A stretch of DNA of 64,000 bases, from NCBI GenBank assembly GCA_017979445.1, contig CM030715.1, positions 33,353,756 through 33,417,755 on the forward strand. Reading direction: 5' to 3'. This document shows positions 33,553 through 45,330 of this stretch, one piece after another. The notes below the pieces were generated by a model, which searched no databases, had not been told where the DNA came from, and saw only the letters and a program-made list of their open reading frames with translations. A program made the position numbers and the translations under genes. The stretch comes from Akebia trifoliata. Taxonomy: Eukaryota; Streptophyta; Magnoliopsida; Ranunculales; Lardizabalaceae. Position 1 is the stretch's first letter. Each line of letters starts with the position of its first letter.

Positions 33553-33738
33553 GGGTCTTGTTAATTTGTGTACGTAGGGCACATGTTAAAATGCAATAAA
33601 TACACCTGGGAAATAAACATCTAAGAGTATTTTGGTAAAAAAAAAAAAAAAAAAAAGAAATTTAAGGGCATTTCCGATAGAAAATCCAATTTTCAAAATG
33701 TATTTATTGCATTTTAACGTGTGCCCTTAACAATACCC
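33553..33738. mobile_element. MITE, GGTCTTGTTAA family, copy 2
   Basis: The ends GGGTCTTGTTAATTTGTG and CGTGTGCCCTTAACAATACC, with inner TTAAAATGCAATAAATACAC pairing with ATGTATTTATTGCATTTTAA, form a hairpin around an A-run. Confidence 0.7.
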
Positions 33739-33759
33739 AATTTCTTTATTTTTTATTAT

Positions 33760-34200
33760 TATGTACATGTAACTCTTTATCTTGCAATTCCTCAATTAAA
33801 AGTTAAGATCAGCAATAAATTCTTCAAGCAAATCAAAATTTTAAAAAATAAAATCATAGAAAATTATAGTAATGACTATCTATTTGTTGTGGAAATTGTA
33901 TAAAAATATGAAAAATGAATAGGAGTACATATATGATGCCCTTAACCAATTTCTTTCTTTATTTATTTATTTTAAATGTAACTCTTTATCTTGCAATTCC
34001 TCAATTAAAAGTTAAGATCAACAATAAATTCTTCAAGCAAATCAAAATTTAAAAAAATAAAATCATTAAAAGTTAAGATCAACAATAAATTCTTCAAGCA
34101 AATCAAAATTTAAAAAAATAAAATCATAGAAGATTATAGTAATGACTATTTATTTGTCGTTGAAATTGTATAAAAATATGAAAAATGAATAGGAGTACAT
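33760..34200. repeat. Short direct repeats (AACTCTTTATCTTGCAATTC units)
   Basis: A block of about 190 bp starting TGTAACTCTTTATCTTGCAA is present twice (33765-33935 and 33975-34200). Within the second, a 63-bp unit AAAAGTTAAGATCAACAATA...AAAATCAT is itself duplicated in tandem. A further diverged copy is at 39775-39940, part of the F-box segmental duplication. Confidence 0.7.
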
Positions 34201-34225
34201 ATATGGTCCCCCCCCCCGCCCCCCC

Positions 34226-34366
34226 TTTTCTGACACATGCCCCCTTCACAGAATTGTAGATCAGTTATCTTGGGACACACAAGAAAAGATTTATCATTAT
34301 GTGTATCTTGATGCAAATGATCTATGGTTTTGTGATGAGGGTGTAGACCGCGTGTGTCAGAAAATC
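34226..34366. mobile_element. MITE family A, copy 4, beside poly(C)
   Basis: TTTTCTGACACATGCCCCCT pairs with GCGTGTGTCAGAAAA, and CACAGAATTGTAGATCA pairs with TGATCTATGGTTTTGTG. It is preceded by a near-pure C tract at 34208-34225. Confidence 0.7.
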
Positions 34367-34934
34367 ATTACACAAGGGAAAAAGGTAAAACTTAAAGATT
34401 TCTTATTTTCTTTATTTTTTTAATTTTACTAAAAAATAATGGGGTAATCGGGCACTTGTCGATACCCTTAATTCCATGAAATCTAGGGAAGGGGTTTCTT
34501 CCTAAATAATCCCTTACTTTAGGTTGATATCTTGGTAGTTTGATTAGTAAAACTTTTTTCTTTCTTAACCGTTCCTGATCCCTTTCAAGTTTCAATAGTT
34601 GACTTTGATAATTCAGATCCTTAAATTGTGCGTTCGACCATTTTTAAAATCATCGTGATCAAGCACGTAATAAGTGTTGCGATCAATGATTATAAATTAC
34701 CAATCTCAACGATTTAACATGAATGACTGGGACTAAAGCTTGAAATTGTTGAGATCATTGATCATCATCAATCTTGATGATTTTAACATGAATCATTAAG
34801 AATGCTAGATTTGGTGCTAATAAATTACGAATAAATTAGATTCTATTTAGTTTTAGAGTATTGTACTCTTTTAATAATTTTTTTTTTATTAGTATTTTCT
34901 TGGAAGGCCTTTTAGCTATAATTCCACGAGATTA

Positions 34935-36925
34935 CCAAACCGAAAAATTGCTAACAGTTAGGAAGAAAATGCATCAAAATAATTTCAATGCATCATAACG
35001 TCATGGTCTTGGCTTTCTTTTAAATTCCTCAAATCTTATATATGCCCGATTAATGTTCCGAAATGACCATTACCAATCATTATTGGTTATGTGAGTCATC
35101 TTCATTTGTCGCAAACTGACCTCCAAGTCCCAAAATGATTACTCTGTGGACGCATATCCGAGTATAAGCAGTAAGGTATTATGTCATGCACCCAAACATC
35201 TCCTCACGAAGATGAAGATTGAGATTAGATTAAATTAGGTTTCTTCATCTACAGTTTGCATCTGTTTAGGATTAACTAGTAATTCCAACAAAAACCCTAT
35301 TAAGGGTGATGTCATCTTGTTTAAGAGATTCAATCTAATTTATTCTTTTGAAGGCTCATCTAGGAAATTTAAAAAAAAAAAAAACAAAGATTTAAGTCAT
35401 GGTTGCTAGTTTATCATGTAGATTGACATGTTTGGTGGAAAATGAGATATTTTATGAAGAAATTCGATCAAATTATCTTTTTAAAAGAACACACATCATT
35501 CTTCACATTGAACATCAAATGGGCAAATTAAATAGAAGTGAGAATGTTAATAGTCTTCATGTCATGCCCTAGTTTCTCGAGATTTCACTCGATACAAGAT
35601 CTTTAACTTGAGTCTAAATCCCGGATCCAAATGGGTGAGATAAAGATAAATGAATAAGTACTAAGAAATTTTATAGGATTCATATCAGACAATACTACAT
35701 AAAATAATTTCTATAAAAATCAATATTTGGGATTTTTGCAAATGGTTTCTTGATTTGAAAACTTGATTTAAAATATTAAAACTCCTTAATTTATAAGAAG
35801 AATAAATACAAACTTAAAGATCTTGAAAAAGTGGTCATAAAGTTGTTGATCAAATTTATGTTTTTATAAAATCTGTTTCAACACATTTTGTTGTAAAAAC
35901 CATATCTAATAAAATAAAAAGTAATTTTTATATGAGATTTTTTTGTTTAGGAAGTTTAATCCTTGTATTACTCCTAGAATTTAAAAAATACAATACTTTG
36001 TATGATAATAATTTAGAATATATAACCCTAAAGTCATAATTTCATCAAAACTATCCGTGCAATAAAGAAACAGATCCCAAGGATATTAAATAAAAAAAAT
36101 GCTTAACGATCTTTTTAGAGTTTGAATTTTTTTTATTGAAGGTCATACAAGAAGTCAGTAAAGTCAATCTCCACAAAATTTCATAAATTTTGATATCTAA
36201 AGAACTAATTAAAATTTTCGTTATGAATCTGGTCTAAAATTTTGTAAAACATGCCAACCATCAAATAAAATTTAAATAAGTCCCAATCAAGTCCAAAGTT
36301 AGGTAAAATGATAGTAATAATAATAAAAATTCTAAATAACATTATCAAATATTCCGGTTCAACAATGTCTATCATGTTTTCAAACACAACATTAAATAAG
36401 GGATATTACCTACAAACAATAATATTTAAAAAAAAAAAAAAATACAAAACAAATAGTGTAGTTCTTAAATTAAATCTAAAAAATTTAATTTAAGTTCTAA
36501 TTAGAGATCTAACCAATAATAACTCAATTGAGGCAATGTAGTTATTTTATATCGGTTGGAAACTTCTATGCTCCTGAAAAAAAATGCAGACATTTTAGGT
36601 GAGAAATCTTCTCGTAGTTTTTCATTTATTAAATATGTTTCAAGTCAAGAACACATTCATGGATGTATATATAAATAAATAAAAAATTCAAAAGACAACA
36701 AGTATAATAATTCTCAAATCTTAGTACACATAATAATTTTTTTTTTTTTTTCTTTTCCACCAATCGTATTCTAGGATTCTTTCTCGAGGTTAGGTTGGAA
36801 TTTATTTAGGTTAAGGTTCGGTTGAAATTGATTAGGTTAGGGTGATGTTGGAAACTGATTGAATTGGGATTTAGTGGACTTTTAGGAGGTTGGTGGGTTT
36901 GCAATGGATCTTAGGTTTGAGAATA
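34935..36925. other. Unique stretch between the two F-box segment copies
   Basis: This 2-kb AT-rich stretch separates the copy 1 segment from the copy 2 segment and has no counterpart in the duplication. No gene was recognised. At 35561, TGTCATGCCCTAGTTTCTCG resembles the start of a Gypsy-type LTR, but no end or partner was found. Confidence 0.4.
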
Positions 36926-36929
36926 GAAT

Positions 36930-39900
36930 GGTGGTGAACGGAGATTCAGGTGATGAATTGACTTAATTATGGTATCATTGGACTATTAGAAGTCTCGGGA
37001 CCTTTAATTTGAATAAAAGAAAATTTGAATTTTGAAGATTTGAACTCTTAAGCCTGTTGATATTTTTTTATATTATAAAAATACTTCTTTCTAAACCTTT
37101 TTCGAGTAGGGCCTATTCAAATTGGGGTGTCTACAAGGCCAAACCTAAAAGATGTGCTTTGTTAGTTCTCAATGTTACTAGATTTGAAAAAAATAATGGA
37201 CACTTAAATATTTTCTCAAAGTGGACCAATGAAATCGAACTGAAAATTGTCTTCTCAAAGTGGTCCAATGCAATGTAACATTTTTAATGTGCCTTCATCA
37301 ATCTTTTTTTAGAGTTCTATTTGTACTTGAAATTCATTTTGTTCGCATCCATTTATTGACCCCAAAATGAAATGAAGTTCCTCATTAGAAGTAGTCACTG
37401 AAAATACTCCAAAGATAATTTCCCAACAAGGACAACATGATCATACAACTTCACAAAGAGGTGTTAGCATATTGAGAGAATTAACATATCAAGTCGAAAA
37501 TTTTGTGACGCTAAGTTGACATATGATTAAGAGGGTACATATATGATTTACTAAAAGGATCTTAGGATAAATATAATCCAATCCAATAAGAAAGCTCAAA
37601 TTTATGAATTACCCCCATTACATGAATAACTAGAACTCATATTAAGAAGAAATTCAAATCTATGATTTAAAAAAAAAAAAGAAAATATGGCCTATTCCAA
37701 ATTTATGCGGCTTGAAAATGAGTTACTTGAAGCATCCCCCTAGTGTAGGTTGAACCCAAAGGGGTGGTGGCACGATCATTGGAGACAATGTCTGAGATTC
37801 CATCGGATAATGTGGTTCAAAACTCCCATCTTCTAAGTTGAATACTCCAATGTCATTAGACCCACCTGGTCGGCGATGCTCATAAAAAACATCTATCTTA
37901 TCATCGGTGAAGTAGATGTGATTCGGCTTACATCCAGGGAAGTCCGAAGCCAAAAGAGACATGGAAGAATTGTTACCCAAAAAAAAACATGCGACCACAC
38001 AAGCTCTTCACCTCGACCCAATTCATCCCAATTGGATCAAATTTAAAGACTTTGAATCCAACAGTTTTGTAGGTCCAAAAAGTCCTAATAAGGCCATTTT
38101 CATCAACCACTCCAAACCCATGGAGAAAGAATTTCACTTCCCTTATAACCACCAACAGTTCCCCTAATGATTCTACAAGATACTTCTTTAGTATCTTATT
38201 CCAATACTCCTCTGGCAAGGATGGTGTAACTTGTATCAGCAAGGGTTGATTAGGAGAACTCATGTCGCAAGCCACAACATGTCCCTTGACATGTACAGCA
38301 TAAAACTGGCCTTGATGGTATATAACATCTTTAAAACAATTCCATTTCCATTGATTTATGGATGTCCAAGTTTTATCACCTGGCTTGAGGAAGCCCAATC
38401 TTAAAAATCTACCATAGATTATCATAACTGTGTACTCAGAGGTTAATAGAGGATTGGCAGAGAGAACTGCCTTGATACGTAAGTGGGACGTGAAAGATAC
38501 TCATCGAAGTCTATGGATTCGGATTCCAAAGAATTAAGAGAGGGGAGATGGACCTCATTATCTATGGACAAGAAAGGATTTATAAGGCGAATTGCCAAAC
38601 TCTGATTGTCCACTATAAATAACCACCCAAAACTGGAACCTCGGCAGTTGAGATTGTGGAGATTGTGGGGAACTCGCAATTTAAAATCGTAGACCCTTTT
38701 CTCCAACAAACTGTAGAAACTGCGTGTCTGACTCTCTTCTTGATCTTGATCTTGATCATTCTTGGAGTTAGGAATCATGAGTACAGGCAAACGAAGAAAA
38801 GGGTGGCGATTTTCAGTAAAAATTAAATGCAATTTAACACAAGTACCACCAAATTTAACATAATCTTCCAAGAGTAACATATCCATGATCATAATTAGAA
38901 GATCGTGTGGAAGGTCCAACCAATTGGGCGCCATATCACAAAAAGATCTTAATTGCAATTTATTGAGAAAACAAGAATATATAGAAAATAGAGACGAAGA
39001 TAGTCTTGATGGATGGATGGCAAGAAGAAAAGAGAGAAGACGAAGTACTGATGGCTGAATATTTATAAGGAATAAGGTGTCCCGTTCTAATTCTAATTCA
39101 AACTTTTGGAATCATAAGAAGACGCCACTGCTAATCCTAATTCTAATCTGTTTAGGACTGATGAAAAGGGTCTAACTTCTAATTCTATTAGCTTTAATGC
39201 GAAGGTTCGCTAACCTCTCGGCCAATAAGATAATTTTACACTGAAATACGACGGTTTGTTGTTGTTGTTGTAAATAACTGCAAATATTGGGCGATACCTT
39301 CATATTTGGGGTGTCAATCGATTGGTCCTGGGTCTGTTCCTCGTATACCCAGAACGACCATAAATAAAAGAAATATTTACGAAAAAGTGATAAATTTTTG
39401 ACGAATTTACAATTTGGGCTCACTGATCCTTTTAATTATCAAAACATGAACAATAACGAATTTGGAGGTTTTTAATGTGATTATTTCGCTGGGTTTAAAG
39501 AGATAATTTCATTTTAAACCTTCGAAATTGTCCCTTCGTTCTGAATTCTTTCTAACGATAATGTGATTGTTCACGTTTTAGTAATTAAAATGAATAGTGA
39601 GCTGGAATCGTAATAAGTCATTTTCAACTCACGAAATAGGTATGAGAACCTTGGAATTAGAATCGACTATACAAATACCTTATACTCATTGTGTACATAT
39701 TACCGACTAAGATGGATTATGTTTTATTAAATGAGAAAAAAATACATATATCCTATAAAATAGATAATTATTTATAAATGTAACAATTTATCTTGTAATT
39801 CCTCAATTAAAAATTAAGATCAGTGATAAATTGTTCAAGCAAATCAAAATTTTAAAAATAAAATCATAGAAAATTATAGTATGAATCATTTATTTATTGT

Positions 39901-40680
39901 TGAAATTATATTAAAATATTAAAAATGAGTGGGAATATGTAGAAAAAAAAGGTAGAAATTAAAAACTTCACATTTTCTTTATGTTTTAATTCTACTTATG
40001 GACATCTCTTTGTAAGTCTTTAATTAGACTACTAATTTTATTATAATATTATAAATTTATTATTTGGATACCCATCGAATACTCGTGGGTATCTACAGGA
40101 GATCCGATTCTTATTGGATCTTTGAAATAGCGATTTAGAACCAAATCCAAAAATGATCGGATCGATATTGGTGGATCCAAAATCGATTAATCAATTTTCG
40201 GTGCATCAGGTAATTGGGTACACCTTGCACCCTTACTTAATGTATAGGAAAAATTGCTTGATGAAATCAAGGGAAGGGACTTCTTCCTAAATAATACCAT
40301 ACTTTAGGTCAATATCTTGATAGTCCTAACCTTTTTTCCTAACCGTCCTTGAACCCTCTTTCAAGTTTCAATAATTCAAATCCTCAAAGTTTTACATTGT
40401 TTACAATTGTCTGTTTGACCAATAATTGTTGCAATCAATGATCATAAACTACCAATCTTGACGATTTAACATGAATAACTGAGATTGAAGCTTGAAATTG
40501 TTGAGATCATTGTTTATAAATCATCAATCTTGATGATTTTAACATGAATCATTAAGAAAGGTAGATTTGGTGCTAATAAAATATGAATAAATTAGATTCT
40601 GTTTAGTTTTATAGTATTGCACTCTGTTGATAGATTTTGTTTTATTATTAATATTTTCCTGGAAGGCCTCTTGCTAACAA
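36930..40680. repeat. Segmental tandem duplication (partner of 31020-34930)
   Basis: From GGTGGTGAATGGAGATT-like strings (31040 and 36930) through the 3' flank, F-box gene, promoter, AACTCTTTATCTTGCAA block and the GGGAAGGG.CTTCTTCCTAAAT block (34485 and 40273) to CTTGGAAGGCCT-like strings (34900 and 40660), the two segments match in order at a spacing of 5.8-5.9 kb. Copies 3 and 4 share only the gene, its promoter and about 400 bp of 3' flank, so this pair is the youngest. Confidence 0.75.
37723..38934 (-). pseudogene. F-box / DUF295, array copy 2, two frameshifts
   Basis: Homologous to copy 1 along its whole length but split into three frames: 38934-38443 (F-box, first propeller part), about 38465-37973, and 37998-37723. 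Compared with copies 1, 3 and 4, one base is missing near 38474 (CCTTGATACG against CCTTGTGTACG) and one A is added in an A-run at 37979-37987 (nine A where the others have eight letters). Outside the middle part the protein is well kept, including LLASDFPGCKPNHIYFTDD and the C-terminus. This is either a young pseudogene or a gene with two indel base-call errors, since both sites are small and one is a homopolymer. The TATA box is at 39057-39067 on the minus strand. Confidence 0.75.
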
Positions 40681-40954
40681 CTAGGAAGAAAAGGCTTCAA
40701 AATAATTTCATGTAGTATCTCTAGTAGTGATCTAAGTGTATGGGGCTAACAATTTTTTTTTCTAAAAGTTGAAAATTGAGTCTAGACAACAAAGACAACA
40801 ATAGCAAAACCTGAAAATTGAGCTTTGTTAGATTTCAATGTCACCATATTTGGAACATAAAAATACCAGATAACTATTTTTTCAAAGTAGTCCAATGCAA
40901 TATAGTATAAATATATAAATGTCTTTATGTATATATATATATATATATATATAA

Positions 40955-41785
40955 ATTTATTTTGATAAGTAGCATTTTATTCATAAAAGCAGAACTAGGC
41001 CAGTCGAGATGATCAACCTAGCAGGACCTTACAAAAGACGCTACTCACGAGAAATACAATGAATTCCATCTCAATTATATATAGAATCCTCGAAGAAAAA
41101 CCCCTTAAATTCCTTATAGACTTTAGACCAACAAAATATAAGGCCCAAAATGAATATAATCGTATTTGTGCCATCTTTTTTATTTTCCTTCAAAGATATG
41201 GATATTTCTCTCCAGCCACCCCCAACATATTGTGAATGGTGTAATGTTCCGTAACAGTTTCTTCGTGCCACTAAACAAATACCCAATCAATGACCAACAC
41301 GTGAAAAGATCCCTTATTAGTTTAGGTAAGCAAGTTAAGATTCCATACAACTTAAAAAAATGCGTCCAAATTCTATAAGTGAATTTGTAATGAAGGAGAA
41401 GGTAATCTGAAGATTTTGCATTATCTATATATAGGACACAATAACTTGCTCCACATCACCCACGTTGCATAAAAAATCTACCATTTGGATCCTTCCTAAA
41501 GATGCTATTCATGTGAAGAAATCAATTTTACTTGGCACCTTAGTACCCCAAATTGAGACATAAAGAAATGAATTATCTCCATTATTACATAAGAAATAGT
41601 AAAAAGAATGCAGCGAAAATCTACCATTCTTGCTTGCCATCCACAGTCTCTTGTCTTCCCTTCCCATACGTAGATCAATACACAAAACTTTATCAATTAA
41701 TCTGCCAACTTCTACCAAATCCAAGCCTTCAAGACCTCTTCGAAACTCGAAGTCCCGAGCCCATTCTCCGATAATCAATCCAAAC
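40955..41785 (-). mobile_element. LINE (L1-type) relic, 3' part
   Basis: On the minus strand, 41778-41509 reads through EWARDFEFRRGLEGLDLVEV and WMASKNGRFSLHSFYYFL, ending FLYVSIWGTKVPSKIDFF. This is the classic region between plant LINE reverse transcriptase and the zf-RVT domain (W.....G.FSV.S.Y..L and IW....P.K..FF). Broken frames follow. The 3' end reads AATAAAATGCTACTTATCAA at about 40990-40965, the usual plant L1 terminus. The relic lies inside the 3' flank shared by the F-box copies, splitting it between about 40925 and 41800. Confidence 0.75.
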
Positions 41786-42062
41786 CGTCTTCATATATCT
41801 TTCTCAAGAGTTTTGTTTTGTACTTAAAATTTATTTCACTCCTCTCCATTAAGAAGATCACAAAACGAAGTGAGGAAGAAGTTCCTCATTTGAAGCAGTC
41901 CATAAAAGTACTAATCACAGGAAATAATTAAAAATAAATAAAAAATTACAGCTATAAAACATGTTTGACATTAATTAAGAGTAAATCAGAGCCAGTCAAA
42001 AGCACTATTGGCGCTCGATTAACAGTAATCAAACTTCATGATAAATATAAATATAAAATGAG

Positions 42063-43244
42063 TTACTTGCGGCATCCCTGTAGTGTTGGCTGAATCCAAA
42101 TGGGTTGCGGAATGATTATCAGAGACTCTATTGGATAATTTGATTTAAAACGCCCATCTTCTAAGTTGAATACTCCAATGTCACTAGATCCACTTGGTCG
42201 ATGGTCAGAGTACAAACTCATCTCATCATCTGTAAAGTAGATGCAATTCGGCTTACATCCATGGAAGTCCGAAGCCAAAAGAGACATGGAAGAATTGTCA
42301 CCCAAGAAAAACATACGTCCAAGCAAGCTCTTCACCTCGTCCCAATTCAACCCAATTGGATCAAATTTAAAGACTTGGAATCCCATAGTTTTGTAAAACC
42401 AAAGATATTCACCAGACGTAACATCATCATCGGAATCCCATTCCCCATCAGACGTTCCGTCATCAGCGAAATATAATTCCCTTCTAACCAGAAAAAGTTC
42501 CCCCAATGATTCCACAAGATATGTCTTTTTCTTACAATAATTTATTAAGGATGGAGCAATTTGTATCAGTATGGGTTGAGGAGAACTAAGGTCACAAGTC
42601 ACAACATGTCCTTCTTCCTGAACAGCGTAAAACTGGCCATTATGATATATGACATCCCTGAACTCATTCCATATCAATTCTATAGAAGTCCAAGTCTTGT
42701 CACCAGGCTTGAGGAATCCCAATCTTGAAAATGCACCATAGATTATCATAACTATGTAATCAGAGGTTAATAATGGGTTGGCCGATAAAACAACTTTTTG
42801 CACGCCAATGGGACTTATATGGCCATCATCATCGTAAATTAGTTCTAAAGAATTAAGAGAGGGGAGAAGGATCTCATTATTAATGGACTTGAAGGGATTT
42901 AAAAGGCGAACTGGCAAACTCTCATCCTCCACTATAAATAGCCATCCAAAGCAAGAACCACGGCACATGAGATTGTGGGGCACTGGTAACTTGAAGTCGT
43001 AGACCCTTTTCTCTGTTAAACTGTAGAAACTACGTGTCTGACTATCATGCTTGGGGTTAGGATCAGCAATCATAAGTACTGGAAGTTGAAGTGGCAAACG
43101 AAGCAAAGAGTGACGATTTTCAATAAAAATCGAATGCCATTTAACGCAAGTAGCCCCAAATCGAACGTAATCATCCACGAGGATCAACTTATTTGTGATC
43201 ATTGTTAAAAGATCGTCTGGAAGGTCCAGCCAATTCATCGCCAT
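42063..43244 (-). CDS. F-box / DUF295 protein, array copy 3
   Basis: One exon of 393 codons. The F-box runs over residues 3-45 (NWLDLPDDLLTMITNKLILV, then FGATCVKWHSIF). The DUF295 propeller follows, with FYSLTEKRVYDFKLPVPHNL, CRGSCFGWLFIVED, LGFLKPGDKTWTS, VFKFDPIGLNWDEVKSL and LLASDFHGCKPNCIYFTDDE. Against its neighbours it has an acidic insert near residues 275-290 (DGEWDSDDDVTSGEY), a region that is also variable and acidic in the fifth copy at 62542. SCF-type substrate adaptor is the family role, and its target is unknown. TATAAATATTC lies at 43390-43400 on the minus strand. A 90-120 bp piece just upstream (43436-43646) is tandemly repeated. Confidence 0.9.
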   Translation of the reverse strand: MAMNWLDLPDDLLTMITNKLILVDDYVRFGATCVKWHSIFIENRHSLLRLPLQLPVLMIADPNPKHDSQTRSFYSLTEKRVYDFKLPVPHNLMCRGSCFGWLFIVEDESLPVRLLNPFKSINNEILLPSLNSLELIYDDDGHISPIGVQKVVLSANPLLTSDYIVMIIYGAFSRLGFLKPGDKTWTSIELIWNEFRDVIYHNGQFYAVQEEGHVVTCDLSSPQPILIQIAPSLINYCKKKTYLVESLGELFLVRRELYFADDGTSDGEWDSDDDVTSGEYLWFYKTMGFQVFKFDPIGLNWDEVKSLLGRMFFLGDNSSMSLLASDFHGCKPNCIYFTDDEMSLYSDHRPSGSSDIGVFNLEDGRFKSNYPIESLIIIPQPIWIQPTLQGCRK

Positions 43245-43435
43245 ATCTCTCTCTATATCTTAATCTTAATCTTAATTTTGTTTGTGAGAAAACAACAATC
43301 CAAAACTGAAAATATAAATAGGGACGAAGATATATGGTTGATGGATGATGGCTGAAGAAGAGAGAGACGAAGGAGAAACACTCGTTAGTGAATATTTATA
43401 TATAAAAAACCTAATAGAAACTTTTGGCATCGAAA

Positions 43436-43646
43436 AAGAAGCAACTTGTAATTCTAATTTAAATCAAAGACTACTTCTCTGATTTCAAATATAAGAGGAG
43501 TAATCTTAGGAATCCCTACGTGCGACTTTCAATTTCTTTTGGTGTCCCACCTAACAAAGAAGCAACTTCTAATTCTAATTTAAATCAAAGAAGAGAAGAT
43601 CTTAGGAGTGCGACTTTGTATTTCTTTTGGTGTCCCACTTAACAAT
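43436..43646. repeat. Tandem repeat upstream of F-box copy 3
   Basis: AAGAAGCAACTTGTAATTCT... TTTCTTTTGGTGTCCCACCT at 43436-43553 recurs at 43556-43646 with a short internal deletion. The unit includes the TAATTCTAATTTAAATCAAA part of the conserved upstream block. Confidence 0.75.
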
Positions 43647-43800
43647 GATTGAGACCCAATTTCGCTAACCTCTACGGCGCTATTCCTTAAAAACCGACCT
43701 ATGTTAAAAGGGCAATAAAATACACCATGGAAATGGTTTTTTTTTTTAATATCGAAAATGCCCTTAATTTTTATTATTATTTTAAAATACCCTCAAATGC

Positions 43801-44218
43801 CTTAGGGGTGTCAATGGATAGTCGAGAATTTGAATCCAAATAGAATTCAAATTTGGTTAGATTTATATATTCAAATCCTTATCGAATATGGATTTGGATA
43901 TTAACATTTCGAATCAGATAATATCCGATTCGAAATAATATATAATATATATTATTTTATTTGATTTATTTTTTATATAAATAATGTATATATATATATA
44001 TATTGAATAAAGAAAAATTATATTTTTTTTTAAATATACAAATTATTCGAATTTTAATAAGATATTATCTGATATCCAATAAGATAATTAGATTCGAATT
44101 CGGATAGAATTTTAAAATATCCATTAGATTCAAATTCGAATTTAGATATCAGATAAAAAAATCAAATTCGGATATTACTATAACCGAGCTGATAAGCATC
44201 CGTTGACAACCCCAATTC
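43801..44218. mobile_element. MITE-like element, GGTGTCAATGGATAG ends
   Basis: The left end GGGGTGTCAATGGATAG and the right end CATCCGTTGACAACCCC are inverted repeats. The interior is dense in ATTCGAATCCGAT-type motifs and has an (AT)n core. It is the fullest copy of the family seen in pieces at 19404 and 20271. A GGTGTCAATGAAGAGC start at 33347 may be another. Confidence 0.65.
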
Positions 44219-44219
44219 C

Positions 44220-45330
44220 AAAGCTATATTTATAGCCTAAAACCCTTGATTTATACCAAATTTTAAGTGAAAAGTACTTAATTGAAATGAAGTAATTAAG
44301 GACTTAATGGTAAATACCGATTAAATCTAGATTGGGCTAGGGCCTAATAGTGCTCAGGTACCCCCACCCACTATCATATATTTTAGAAATATTCATGAGA
44401 TATTTAATTAAATAAATATTTTTCAAATAATATAAAATATCTTGTATAATTATAATTGAAGTCCCATTCATAACTATTATATGTTTATAAGACATTAATT
44501 ACAAATTCAATTGGATAATCTTTAAAGACAATTTTTCTATTTTAAAATACAATTTTCTTTTAAAAAATAGAATCTTTGTCAATTTATTTGGCTCAAATAT
44601 AAATCAAGTCAAGCAAGAGCCTATTAGGATTGACTTTGGCGTATAGGGCTGGTTTTAGGTAGAGCCCACTTCTTTATAATGTCTTGATATTATGATATTT
44701 TTAAGGGGAAATTTAAAATAAAAAAACCTTAAAAAAAAAAAATAATTTACAAAAAAAATAACAACTTTGTGGAAATTACTTAAAAGGAATCTATTTCGGC
44801 CTTTTAAGGGCCGAATTTTTTTTTATTATTAATTTTTTTTATAAAAAAAGAAGTCAATAATTACGACCACTACTTTTATTATTATTATTTTTCTGACATG
44901 TTTAAGAGTAGGCTAATCCTCCAATCATAAGATCTAGAATCAAACAGCAATACTAAAACCCTGAAAAGTGTGCTATGTTAGCTTTCAATGTCATTAGATT
45001 TGGAACATAAAATACAACAGAACTATTTTTTCTCAAAGTAGTCCAATACAATATAACTTACATAAATGTCTTCATCAATTTTTTCTCAAGGTAGTCCAAT
45101 ACAATATAACTTGCATAAATGTCTTCATCAATCATTTTCTAAGTTCTACTTTGTACTTAATCATTTCACTCCTCCATATAGAAGATCACAAATGGAAGTG
45201 GGGAAGAAGTTCCTCATTGATCACAAGCAGTCAATGAAAACACTAATTACAAGAGTAACTTGAACAGATCTAAGTCCAAATTCAAACCAATAATCTAAAA
45301 AGAATGGAAGTATTACGTCTATAAAAACAT
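44220..45330. other. Spacer between F-box copies 3 and 4
   Basis: AT-rich, with no separate gene. The upper part (44935-45240) is the 3' flank shared with the other array members, in which a piece of about 60 bp (AAAGTAGTCCAATACAATAT) is repeated at 45036 and 45089. Confidence 0.5.

Noticed and set aside
33760..34200. CRISPR-like array
   Set aside because: The direct repeats are long and contiguous with no unique spacers of constant size. They are tandem duplications in a plant genome.
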